Notes: generated from the letters alone by a model not told the origin. 6,820 bases of DNA from JBDSTZ01 sp039927975 (GCA_039927975.1 JBDSTZ010000396.1:1-6820); one strand, 5' to 3'. Counted from the stretch's first letter, positions 1-6,781 are shown. Program-made: numbers and translations.

Positions 1-257
1 CCGCCCGAGGGCGAGGTTCAATTCCGACTCGCCGCTCGTCGTTTATACTCGGCACATCGAATTGCTACAACATCCGACCGACACTGTTAATTAACCCAGT
101 GTTGCGCTTGATACTTGAAACCGCCCAGTGATACCACGCAGTATTATGGCCGAGCCCGTGTCCGAAAGTCGCACCTGACACCATGGAGTGTCGTTGAAGG
201 ACGCGGCATGTGGCGGCCGTTCTCATTCCAGCACAATTCGATAAAGGAAACTTCAAA
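1..257. other. Non-coding region upstream of the small lipoprotein gene
   Basis: No convincing gene is seen here. GC is about 55% by hand count over 1-240, well below the downstream genes. Apart from the dyad at 81-102, it contains GGCGAG (10-15) facing CTCGCC (28-33) around a 12-nt loop. It also has a 7-bp direct repeat CCCAGTG (95-101 and 124-130) and -10-like hexamers TATACT (44-49) and TATTAT (142-147). TTGAAA (115-120) would be a good -35, but it sits 21 bp from TATTAT, which is too far for a standard sigma-70 promoter. The promoter of the lipoprotein gene is probably in this stretch but cannot be placed with confidence. Confidence 0.4.
81..102. promoter_or_regulatory. 22-bp imperfect dyad, possible operator
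   Basis: Two perfect 6-bp inverted arms, ACACTG (81-86) and CAGTGT (97-102), enclose an AT-rich core containing the palindrome GTTAATTAAC (86-95). The symmetry is broken only by two extra C residues on the right side. The size and AT-rich centre resemble a binding site for a dimeric repressor, but no regulator gene is visible to pair with it. It lies about 155 bp upstream of the small lipoprotein start. A TATACT (44-49) upstream could be a -10 element, with no good -35, so the promoter arrangement is unresolved. A short RNA hairpin is an alternative reading. Confidence 0.35.
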
Positions 258-653
258 TTGAAATCGAGATTGACTGTAATCCTGTCGCTTTCCTTATGCG
301 GGTGTATTGGCGGGATCGGCGACATCGGCGTTGAAATGTGGTCTAAAAGCTCCACCGTCGCAATCGACCTGAGTCTTTACCCCGCTTGCCTATTTAACGC
401 GATTGACAAATTCGACAAGCAAAACGCTGACAAATACACGCGTTTCGGGGATGGTGTCGATAATACGAGTTCACCAATTCCAGAGTCGTCGCTCGGCGCA
501 TCCATCCACTTGACCAAGCAAAAGAATCTGGAAGTTTCATTAGCGGCTCGCATTCTTCCTACCGAACGAGAAAAAGACCTTGCCGAAATGTACCTTTCAA
601 AAACCACCCAGGTGCTGGCGATCGAGTGCAATCATCGCCCCGCTGATCGTTGA
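258..653 (+). CDS. Small hypothetical lipoprotein (131 aa)
   Basis: I do not recognise this protein. I chose the TTG start at 258 because AAGGA (244-248) sits 9 nt upstream and the resulting N-terminus is a typical lipoprotein signal: two positive residues (K2, R4), a short hydrophobic run, then the lipobox Leu-Cys-Gly-Cys with C16 as the acylated cysteine. A GTG at 210 in the same frame would put 16 residues including charges in front and has no better ribosome site. The predicted mature chain is about 115 residues, polar, with no further membrane segment. Its only other cysteines, C44 and C124, near the two ends of the mature chain, could form a disulfide. Residue 2 after the lipidated Cys is Ile, so there is no Asp retention signal of the E. 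coli type. Composition is low in GC (about 47%) and codon use is unlike the rest of the window, suggesting acquired or fast-evolving accessory DNA. The gene stands alone, 129 bp before the GH97 gene. Confidence 0.55.
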   Translation: MKSRLTVILSLSLCGCIGGIGDIGVEMWSKSSTVAIDLSLYPACLFNAIDKFDKQNADKYTRFGDGVDNTSSPIPESSLGASIHLTKQKNLEVSLAARILPTEREKDLAEMYLSKTTQVLAIECNHRPADR

Positions 654-670
654 TCAAGACGGCCCACGCG

Positions 671-687
671 TTGTAACTAAACTACAA
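671..687. promoter_or_regulatory. Candidate operator upstream of the GH97 gene
   Basis: The 17-bp element starts TTGTA (671-675) and ends TACAA (683-687), a perfect 5-bp inverted repeat around a 7-bp A/C/T centre. It lies 95 bp upstream of the GH97 start in an AT-rich stretch (654-782) with no gene. A dyad of this size would suit a dimeric regulator, for example a carbohydrate-responsive repressor; that is inference. No clear sigma-70 pair accompanies it: TTGTCA (691-696) is a fair -35 without a partner at 16-18 bp, and TACTAT (736-741) a fair -10 without a -35. A tandem AATTCA repeat (708-719) also lies in this stretch. Confidence 0.35.
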
Positions 688-773
688 AAATTGTCAAGTC
701 AGCCAAGAATTCAAATTCAAACTAAGCAAACCATGTACTATCCGAGCGATAACAACAAGCACCACAACAACTC

Positions 774-777
774 GGAG
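774..777 (+). promoter_or_regulatory. Ribosome binding site of the GH97 gene
   Basis: GGAG lies 5 nt before the ATG at 783. This fixes the start, which also gives a well-formed signal peptide. Confidence 0.7.
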
Positions 778-782
778 ACAAG

Positions 783-2774
783 ATGCCCCGCTTTCCCCTT
801 ACCGCCGGCGCGCTCGCGCTAGCGTCGTTGTTCGCCACTTCTGCCCATGCCGACATCATCAAGCTGGCCTCCCCCGACGGCCGCAACTTCGTCACGCTCG
901 ACAGCGACAAGCTGACCTACGCCGTCAGCCGCAATGGCAAGTCGCTCATCGACGCCTCGCCGCTCGGCCTGAACCTCGACATCGCCAGCATCGGCGCCGG
1001 CGCCAAATTCACCGGCGCGAAAAGCAGCGAAGTCAATGAGACCTACCGCATCGTCGTCGGCAAGGCCGCCAGCGCGCCTGACCACTACAAACAAGCCGAG
1101 CTGGCCTTCAGCACCGCCGACAAGGGCTTGAAGTTCACCGTCATCGTGCGCGCCTACGACAACGGCGTCGCCTTCCGGTACACGGTTCCGCAGCAAAGCG
1201 GCGTGGCCGGCTTCAACGTCATGTCCGAAGCGACCCAGTTCAATTTCGCCGCCGACTACGACTGCTGGGGCGCCAACATCGGCCGCTTCGACAGCAGCTT
1301 CGAAGCCGAATACGACCCGATCAAGACCTCGAAGATCCGCAACTTCCACAACTTCATGGCGCCGCTGGTGTGCAAGTCCGGCCAGGGCCAGAGCACCTTC
1401 GCGATCGCCGAATCGGACGTCAAGGATTATCCCGGCTTCTACCTCTCCGGCCGCGGCGACGCCGGCCTCGGTGTGATGGTGACGCTGCCGCCGCGCTTCG
1501 ACAACGACCGCAATTTCCGCTTCCGCAAAACCGTCTCGGCCACTGTGCGCATGGGCGCCGACGGCTTCAAGACCCCGTGGCGCGTCGTCATGCTCGGCGA
1601 CACCCCGGGCGAACTGGCCGCTTCTTCGCTCATCCCGACCCTGGCCACCGCGTCGCAGATCAAGGACACCAGCTGGATCAAGCCATCCAAGACCGCCTGG
1701 GACTGGTGGAATGACTGGGCCGTCAACGTGCCCAACGCCGGCATCAACACCGCCACCTACAAGGCCTTTGTCGATTTTTCGAAAGAGATGAAGCTCGACG
1801 ACATCCTCATCGACGAAGGCTGGTCGATCGCCAGCGACGTCGAGCCGGACCCGAAGGCCGACGTCACCCGCGCCCGGCCGGAGCTCGACCTGCCCGATGT
1901 ACTGCGTCACGCGAAATCGCAGGGCGTAGGCGTGTGGCTGTGGCTCCAGTGGCAGCAGCTCGACAACCAGATGGACGCCGCCTTCACGCAATATGAAGCC
2001 TGGGGCATCAAGGGCGTCAAGGTCGACTTCATGAACCGCAACGACCAGGAGATGGTCGACTGGTACCACAAGGTGCTTGAAAAAGCCGCCGCCCACCACC
2101 TCATGGTCGACCTGCACGGCGCCTATCCGCCCAATGGCCTGAACCGCACCTGGCCCAACTACGTCACGCAAGAGGGCGTGCTGGGCGCCGAGAACAACAA
2201 GTGGAGCGCGCGCATCACCGCCACCCACAACGTCACCCTGCCCTTCACCCGCATGATCTTGGGGCCCATGGACTACACGCCGGGCGGCTTCCATCACAGT
2301 ACGCCGGCGGCCTTCAAGTCGCGCAACCACGAACCGACGGTGATGACCACGCGCGGCCATGCGGTCGCCATGTACGTGGTCTACGACAGCCCGTTCCAGA
2401 TGGTCTCCGGCGGCCCCGCCTCGTACAAGAACAGCGACGGCAAGAGCTGGGCCGACGGCGCCGAATTCATCCAGGCGGTGCCGACTTCCTGGGACGAGAC
2501 GCGCATCCTGGCCGGCGACATCGGCCAGTACATCGTCTCGGCGCGGCGCAAGGGCGACACCTGGTATATCGGCGCGATGGGCAACGAGCAGGCCCGCAGC
2601 GTGACCGTGCCGCTGGCGTTTCTCGGCAAGGGCGCCTACAGCGCGCAGGTGCTGCAGGACGGCGCCGACGTCAGTCACCTGGCCGCCAGCCGCCGCACCC
2701 TGAACGCGGCGCAAAGCCTCACGCTCAAGCTGGCCCCGTCGGGCGGCGCAGTCGCCATCATCCGTCCACAGTAA
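783..2774 (+). CDS. Secreted GH97 family glycoside hydrolase (alpha-glucosidase or alpha-galactosidase)
   Basis: This is a complete 663-residue protein, a normal length for GH97. Residues 1-23 are a Sec signal peptide (hydrophobic run, Ala-His-Ala before D24), so it acts in the periplasm or beyond. The order fits the family: an N-terminal beta-sandwich (about 24-290), a catalytic TIM barrel (about 300-560) and a C-terminal beta domain (about 570-663). Recognisable barrel motifs are WDWWNDW (306-312), LIDEGW (342-347), KVDFM (413-417), DLHGAY (443-448), QEGVLGAE (463-470) and YVVYDSPFQM (531-540). D415 and E470 sit at the positions I recall for the nucleophile and acid/base of the retaining Bacteroides enzyme BtGal97a. 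This favours the retaining, galactosidase-like branch over inverting SusB-type alpha-glucosidases; substrate remains uncertain. Only two cysteines remain in the mature chain (C161, C197) and may form a disulfide. It likely trims alpha-linked oligosaccharides during uptake of plant or storage glycans. No Sus/TonB partner is in the window, and the gene appears to be transcribed alone. Confidence 0.93.
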   Translation: MPRFPLTAGALALASLFATSAHADIIKLASPDGRNFVTLDSDKLTYAVSRNGKSLIDASPLGLNLDIASIGAGAKFTGAKSSEVNETYRIVVGKAASAPDHYKQAELAFSTADKGLKFTVIVRAYDNGVAFRYTVPQQSGVAGFNVMSEATQFNFAADYDCWGANIGRFDSSFEAEYDPIKTSKIRNFHNFMAPLVCKSGQGQSTFAIAESDVKDYPGFYLSGRGDAGLGVMVTLPPRFDNDRNFRFRKTVSATVRMGADGFKTPWRVVMLGDTPGELAASSLIPTLATASQIKDTSWIKPSKTAWDWWNDWAVNVPNAGINTATYKAFVDFSKEMKLDDILIDEGWSIASDVEPDPKADVTRARPELDLPDVLRHAKSQGVGVWLWLQWQQLDNQMDAAFTQYEAWGIKGVKVDFMNRNDQEMVDWYHKVLEKAAAHHLMVDLHGAYPPNGLNRTWPNYVTQEGVLGAENNKWSARITATHNVTLPFTRMILGPMDYTPGGFHHSTPAAFKSRNHEPTVMTTRGHAVAMYVVYDSPFQMVSGGPASYKNSDGKSWADGAEFIQAVPTSWDETRILAGDIGQYIVSARRKGDTWYIGAMGNEQARSVTVPLAFLGKGAYSAQVLQDGADVSHLAASRRTLNAAQSLTLKLAPSGGAVAIIRPQ

Positions 2775-2781
2775 GCGACCA

Positions 2782-2807
2782 GGCGGATGCCCACTCGGGC
2801 GTCCGCC
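2782..2807 (+). terminator. Hairpin terminator after the GH97 gene
   Basis: Seven bases after the TAA of the GH97 gene there is an 11-bp stem: GGCGGA (2782-2787), T2788 and GCCC (2789-2792) pair with GGGC (2797-2800), G2801 and TCCGCC (2802-2807). The only non-Watson-Crick position is a T-G pair, and the loop is the tetraloop ACTC. It is followed by AAATTT rather than a long T tract, so it may be a weak intrinsic terminator or an mRNA 3'-end stabiliser. It separates the glycosidase from the transporter operon. Confidence 0.6.
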
Positions 2808-2818
2808 AAATTTGGCGA

Positions 2819-2847
2819 TTGCTTCAATGTTTATTCTAAAGTAATAT
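2819..2847 (+). promoter_or_regulatory. Candidate sigma-70 promoter of the exporter operon
   Basis: TTGCTT (2819-2824) and TAATAT (2842-2847) are separated by 17 bp in an AT-rich island between the GH97 hairpin and the ATPase gene. Each matches its consensus at about four positions. Transcription would start near 2854, giving a leader of about 24 nt. The spacing is ideal, but the match is moderate and the assignment is by eye. Confidence 0.35.
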
Positions 2848-2877
2848 TCCGCATCAATTGACTAACAGCAAGTTGGC

Positions 2878-3549
2878 ATGATCGAACTGCGCGGCATCCG
2901 CAAGACCTACCACCATGGCGGCACCGCCATCCGCGCACTCGACGGCATCGACCTGCACATCGCGGCCGGCGAATTCGTCGCCGTGATGGGGCCCTCCGGT
3001 TCCGGCAAATCGACCCTGCTCAACGTCCTCGGCGCGCTCGACCGCCCCGACGCCGGCAGCTACCGCCTCGGAACCGACGCGGTCGGCGACCTGGACGACG
3101 ACGCCGCCTCGGCCCTGCGCAATCGCCGCATTGGCTTCGTGTTCCAATCCTTCCACCTGCTGCCGCGCCTGACGGTGCTGGAAAACGTGCTGCTGCCGCA
3201 GCGCTATGCCAGCGACAGCGATCCCGACGCCCCGCGCCGCGCTCGCGAACTGCTCGAGCGGATCGGCCTTGGTAGCCGCATCGAGCACCGTCCCGGCGAA
3301 CTGTCCGGCGGCCAGCTGCAGCGCGCCGCCATCGCGCGCGCGCTCTTGAACCAGCCGGCCCTCCTGCTGGCCGACGAACCGACCGGCAATCTCGATTCGA
3401 AAAGCGCGATCGACGTCATGACCCTGCTCGCCGAGCTCAATGCCGCCGGCCAGACCCTGGTGATGGTGACCCACGATCCCGACATCGCCGCGCGCGCCGG
3501 CCGCACCATTCATCTGCACGACGGCCGCATCGCGCAGGCGGGCGCATGA
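2878..3549 (+). CDS. ABC transporter ATP-binding protein, LolD/MacB type
   Basis: This 223-residue cytoplasmic ATPase, a full-length single nucleotide-binding domain, should power the exporter encoded by the following genes. All motifs are intact: Walker A GPSGSGKST (38-46), Q-loop Q90 in VFQSFHLLPRLT, signature LSGGQ (142-146), Walker B LLLADE with catalytic E167, D-loop NLDS (171-174) and switch H199. The FVFQSFHLLP and NLDSKSA segments are typical of the LolD/MacB/FtsE group, which works with FtsX-like permeases by mechanotransmission. In MacB the ATPase is fused to the permease; here it is a free protein, as in LolD or cyanobacterial DevA. The ATG at 2878 begins the usual strand-forming segment (MIELRGIRKTY) directly, although its ribosome site is weak. 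The stop overlaps the next start as ATGA. The adaptor context argues for a trans-envelope exporter rather than lipoprotein release (LolCDE). Confidence 0.93.
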   Translation: MIELRGIRKTYHHGGTAIRALDGIDLHIAAGEFVAVMGPSGSGKSTLLNVLGALDRPDAGSYRLGTDAVGDLDDDAASALRNRRIGFVFQSFHLLPRLTVLENVLLPQRYASDSDPDAPRRARELLERIGLGSRIEHRPGELSGGQLQRAAIARALLNQPALLLADEPTGNLDSKSAIDVMTLLAELNAAGQTLVMVTHDPDIAARAGRTIHLHDGRIAQAGA

Positions 3550-5501
3550 AGGCCCAGGCCCGGCTTCTGTTGCCACTGCTGGGCGCCGCCTTGCTGCTGT
3601 CGGGCTGCGGCCCCAACACCGGCGCGGCGCAGGCCAAGCCGGCGCCCGCGCCCGCCGCGCCGCTCAAGCGTCCGCTCTTGATCACCGGCCTGGTCGACGC
3701 CATCGACTCACAGGACATCCCGGTACCGCCGTCCGATTCCTCGCCCGTCGTGCTGCGTAATTTTGTCGCCGAGGGCGCCACCGTCAAGGCCGGCGACGTC
3801 GTGCTGCGTATCGAAGCGCAGGAACGCGCCAGCGTCGAGCAATTGCGCGTCGAAGCCGAACAGGCCCGCGCGCGCGCCGACAAGGACATCGCCGACCTTG
3901 AAGCCAAGACCATCGACGCCGAGCGCGCCCTGGCCACCGCCCGCGCGGCGCTGGCCAAGGCCAAGGTCGACGCCGCCCTGCCGCGCACGCAAATCTCAGG
4001 CCTCGATTTCGACCGCTACCAGGGCGAGCGCGATCGCGCCGCGCTCGACCTCGAAGTGAAGAAGAAGGCCGCCGCCATCGCCACCGATGCCATCACCCGG
4101 CGCCGCGCCGACGCCAAATTCGAGGCCATGAAAAAAGAAGCCAGCATCGCCTTCACCATCGCCCGCCAGGAACTTGTCAAGGTGCGCGCAAAGCGCGACG
4201 GCGTGATGGTGCATGGCTATAGCGAATGGCGCGGCGAACGCTACGACGAAGGCTCCAGCGCCTACCCCGGCAACACCGTCGGCCAAGTCATGGGCGACGG
4301 CCGCATGCGCGTGCGCGCCTGGGCCTTGGAAGCGGACCGGCCGTTCATCACCCAGGGCCAGCAGGTGCGCGTGAGTTTCGACGCCCTGCCCGGCGTCTTC
4401 ACCACCGCCGCCATTTCCGCCATCGCCAGCGCGCCCGAAGCGCGCGCAATCTGGGGCAAGTCGCGCTACTTCCGCCTCGACGTCGCGCTGCCTGACGATC
4501 ACCGCCTGCCGCTGACGGCCGGCATGAGCGCCTTGATCGAACCGCTGGCGGCGTCGCCGGCGCCCGCCGCGGCAGCGGCGTCGTCGGTCGCGCCGAGCGC
4601 TCCGGCCGACCTCCAGCTCGAAGGCGAGATCGCCTCGCGGCTGGGCTTCCCCATCGCGCCGCCGAACATCCGCTATGTCTGGCAATACAACCTGGTGCAA
4701 CTGGCGCCGGAAGGCGCCAGCGTCAAGGCGGGCCAGCCGATCGCGACCTTCCAGGCCAACGAGGTGAGGATGCGCCTGGAAGAGCTGCGCAGCGGCCTGC
4801 GCGAAAAACAGAGCACGCTGGCCAAGCTCAGGCTCGAACACGCCGAGGCCGAACGCAGCGCCGCGCTGACGGTCGCCGAGACGGCCTCGAACCAGGAGCG
4901 CGCCCAGCGCAAGGCCTCGCAACCGAAGGAACTGATCCGCCGCATCGACTACGACAAGCTGGTGATCGACCGCGGCCTGGCCGAGGAACTGGCAACGCTG
5001 GCGCTGCGCCAGCGCGACGCCCAGGCGCGCGCGCGCCACGCTGAAGTGTCCAACCTGGGCAGCGAAATTGCGCAGTACGAGCAGGAAATCGCCCTCCTCG
5101 TCAAGGGCACCGAGGCGATGACCGTCAAGGCGCCACACGACGGCATCCTTCTCTATCGCACCCAGTTCAATGGCGAAAAAATCGCCGTCGGCGCCCAGGT
5201 CTGGACCGGCATGTCGGTCGCCACCCTTGCCGATCCGGCCCAACTGGTGGTGATGGCCAAAGTGCCCGAGGCGCAGGCCGCCGGCGTGCTGGTGGGACGC
5301 ACTGCCCGCGTGACGGTGCCAGGCGCCGCCAGTGTCAGCACGGCGCGCGTGGTGCGCCTCGGCCGCGTCTACCACGGCAAATCGAGCAGCCAGCCAGTGG
5401 TGGTGCGCGATATCGAACTGGCCTTCGACGGCATGGCGGCAGGGGCGAAACCTGGCGCTGCCGTGCAGGTGACGCTGCTGGCGCCGAAAGGAACGCCATG
5501 A
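3546..5501 (+). CDS. Double-module periplasmic adaptor (HlyD/MacA-like) lipoprotein
   Basis: This 651-residue lipoprotein has the lipobox LSGC with acylated C21, then an Ala/Pro-rich tether (24-40). Two complete adaptor modules follow, each close to 294 residues. Module 1 has lipoyl half EGATVKAGD (76-84), a charged coiled-coil hairpin (about 91-215) with tip at QIS (149-151), second lipoyl half at D218-G219, and a beta-barrel (about 251-334). An Ala/Pro/Ser linker (335-354) leads to module 2: lipoyl half EGASVKAGQ (389-397), hairpin (about 405-520), second lipoyl half APHDG (529-533), and barrel (about 563-648). Equivalent residues are offset by 313-314 residues. Typical adaptors have one module in 330-430 residues. 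Neither module shows a membrane-proximal domain. The protein should bridge the permease and a TolC-like channel. The ATGA overlap at 3546 couples it to the ATPase gene, and its own stop overlaps the next gene. A lost stop between two former genes is possible, but there is no second signal peptide at the linker. Confidence 0.88.
   Translation: MKAQARLLLPLLGAALLLSGCGPNTGAAQAKPAPAPAAPLKRPLLITGLVDAIDSQDIPVPPSDSSPVVLRNFVAEGATVKAGDVVLRIEAQERASVEQLRVEAEQARARADKDIADLEAKTIDAERALATARAALAKAKVDAALPRTQISGLDFDRYQGERDRAALDLEVKKKAAAIATDAITRRRADAKFEAMKKEASIAFTIARQELVKVRAKRDGVMVHGYSEWRGERYDEGSSAYPGNTVGQVMGDGRMRVRAWALEADRPFITQGQQVRVSFDALPGVFTTAAISAIASAPEARAIWGKSRYFRLDVALPDDHRLPLTAGMSALIEPLAASPAPAAAAASSVAPSAPADLQLEGEIASRLGFPIAPPNIRYVWQYNLVQLAPEGASVKAGQPIATFQANEVRMRLEELRSGLREKQSTLAKLRLEHAEAERSAALTVAETASNQERAQRKASQPKELIRRIDYDKLVIDRGLAEELATLALRQRDAQARARHAEVSNLGSEIAQYEQEIALLVKGTEAMTVKAPHDGILLYRTQFNGEKIAVGAQVWTGMSVATLADPAQLVVMAKVPEAQAAGVLVGRTARVTVPGAASVSTARVVRLGRVYHGKSSSQPVVVRDIELAFDGMAAGAKPGAAVQVTLLAPKGTP
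5487..5492 (+). promoter_or_regulatory. Ribosome binding site of the second adaptor gene
   Basis: AAAGGA lies 5 nt before the ATG at 5498, inside the end of the preceding gene. It is the best ribosome site in the operon, so the second adaptor can be initiated independently as well as by coupling. Confidence 0.6.
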
Positions 5502-6781
5502 GAATCCAGCAGGCTTCCGTCACCGCCGCCGTGGCCGCACTCTTGTCGATCCTGGCCGGCTGCGGCGACGACGGCGCCGCGCGCGCGCCCGCCGAAACGC
5601 TTGCCGTACATCCCTGGCGCGAAACGCTCGAAGTCGACGGCGAAATCAAGGCCGCCGCCAGCACCCCGCTGACGGTGCCCGGCAGCGGCTTCGAAAGCCG
5701 CGAGCTGCTGGCGATGGTCGACGACGGCGGCGTGGTCAAGAAGGGCGACGTGGTGGCCCGCTTCGACGCCCCGCGCGAGCGCATGGAGCTGTCTCAGGCC
5801 GAGACGGAACTGCTGCGCAAGGCGCTCGGCGAACAGTCGCTGCTCGACAAGGCGGGCGTCAGCCGCGCCGAGCTGGCCGCCGACAGCACCAAGGTCGACA
5901 GCGACCTGGCCCTCAACGCGCGCTACGCCGACATCAAGGTCGAAGCTGGCGTCCTGACCCGCAACCAGATCATCGACGCCTTCCAGGACACCGGTTATCT
6001 CAAGCACAAGCGCGGTTACCTTGGTTGGAAAACCGGCCAGCTCGACGTGCGTACCGCCGCCGAGCGCGCGGTGCTGGTGTCGCAGAAGAACAGCGTGGCT
6101 CTGCAGGCCGATCAGCGCCGCAAGAGCCTCGCCGCGCTCGAACTGCTGGCGCCGCACGACGGCGTGTTCCTGCTGGCGTCCTCCTGGGACGGCAGCAAGG
6201 CGAAGATCGGCGCCAGCCTCCGGTCCGGCCAGGAGTTCGGCAAGCTGCCCGACGCCGGCAAGTTGATCGCCGCCTTCAGCGTGGCCGAGGGCGCCGCCGC
6301 CGGACTCGCCACCGGGCTGCCGCTGCGCGCGCGCCTGGCCGGCAGCGGCGCCGAGTTCGAGCTCACCGTCACCAAGGTCGGCAACAACGCCAGCACCCGC
6401 TCGCGCGAATCGCCCGTCAAGTACAGCGAATTCGAAGCGGCCATCGATCCGGCCGTGGCGGCGCGCGCCGGCCTCTCGCCCGGCCAGGCGCTGCACGCCA
6501 CCGTGCGCCTGGTCGACCGCCCTGCCGCCCTCACCGTGCCCAATCTGGCGCTGGTGCAGGATGGCGCCGCCTACGCGGTGTACCTCGGCGACAAGGCGCC
6601 CGGCGTGAAGCAGGCGGTCGAACTGGGCCAGCGCGGCCCGGTGCGCAGCGAAATCAAGTCGGGTCTGGCGGCCGGCGCCCGCGTGCTGCTGCTGCCGGCC
6701 GGCGCCGAAGGCAAGGACACCGCCAAAGCCACCGGCAAGACCACCGTCAAGGCCACCCCCAAGGACAAGCCAAACGCATGA
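5498..6781 (+). CDS. Single-module periplasmic adaptor (HlyD/MacA-like) lipoprotein
   Basis: This 427-residue membrane-fusion lipoprotein is of standard adaptor length. The lipobox LAGC gives acylated C22, followed by G23, D24 and D25. The module has lipoyl half DGGVVKKGD (76-84), in the same register as module 1 of the upstream protein, an alpha-helical hairpin (about 92-210), second lipoyl half APHDG (218-222), a beta-barrel (about 254-340), and a membrane-proximal domain beginning at LTVPNLALVQDG (345-356) and ending near LLLPAG (397-402). That last domain is missing from both modules of the upstream protein, so this subunit probably makes the main contact with the permease. The tail from about 403 to 427 is rich in Lys, Thr and Ala and likely disordered. 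It overlaps both neighbours by ATGA, so it belongs to the same operon. The sequence is too diverged from MacA, DevB or HlyD for me to give a symbol. Confidence 0.9.
   Translation: MRIQQASVTAAVAALLSILAGCGDDGAARAPAETLAVHPWRETLEVDGEIKAAASTPLTVPGSGFESRELLAMVDDGGVVKKGDVVARFDAPRERMELSQAETELLRKALGEQSLLDKAGVSRAELAADSTKVDSDLALNARYADIKVEAGVLTRNQIIDAFQDTGYLKHKRGYLGWKTGQLDVRTAAERAVLVSQKNSVALQADQRRKSLAALELLAPHDGVFLLASSWDGSKAKIGASLRSGQEFGKLPDAGKLIAAFSVAEGAAAGLATGLPLRARLAGSGAEFELTVTKVGNNASTRSRESPVKYSEFEAAIDPAVAARAGLSPGQALHATVRLVDRPAALTVPNLALVQDGAAYAVYLGDKAPGVKQAVELGQRGPVRSEIKSGLAAGARVLLLPAGAEGKDTAKATGKTTVKATPKDKPNA

Noticed and set aside
10..40. tRNA 3' end: a GGTTCAATTCC stretch resembling a T-loop
   Set aside because: The five bases on either side do not form a proper T-stem (only two pairs next to the loop) and no CCA or plausible acceptor strand follows.
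65..355. 96-codon - strand frame at the left edge
   Set aside because: It overlaps the lipoprotein gene, lacks a signal or motif, and has no convincing ribosome site. The + strand reading explains the region better.
819..2714. Long open frame on the - strand across the GH97 gene
   Set aside because: Its translation is Gly/Val/Ala/Arg/His-rich with no domain. It is the usual antisense shadow of a GC-rich gene whose + strand product is clearly GH97.
2878..3549. LolD of a lipoprotein-release LolCDE system
   Set aside because: The ATPase alone cannot distinguish this, but LolCDE operons do not contain HlyD-like adaptors, which follow here directly.
4551..4620. Two separate adaptor genes wrongly merged by a sequencing error
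   Set aside because: The frame runs without interruption through an Ala/Pro linker, and there is no start codon with a ribosome site and no second lipoprotein signal before module 2.
3996..5375. Long - strand open frame across the double adaptor, and a similar one at 5369-6496
   Set aside because: Both are low-complexity antisense frames, with no ribosome site or recognisable motif, opposite well-supported adaptor genes.
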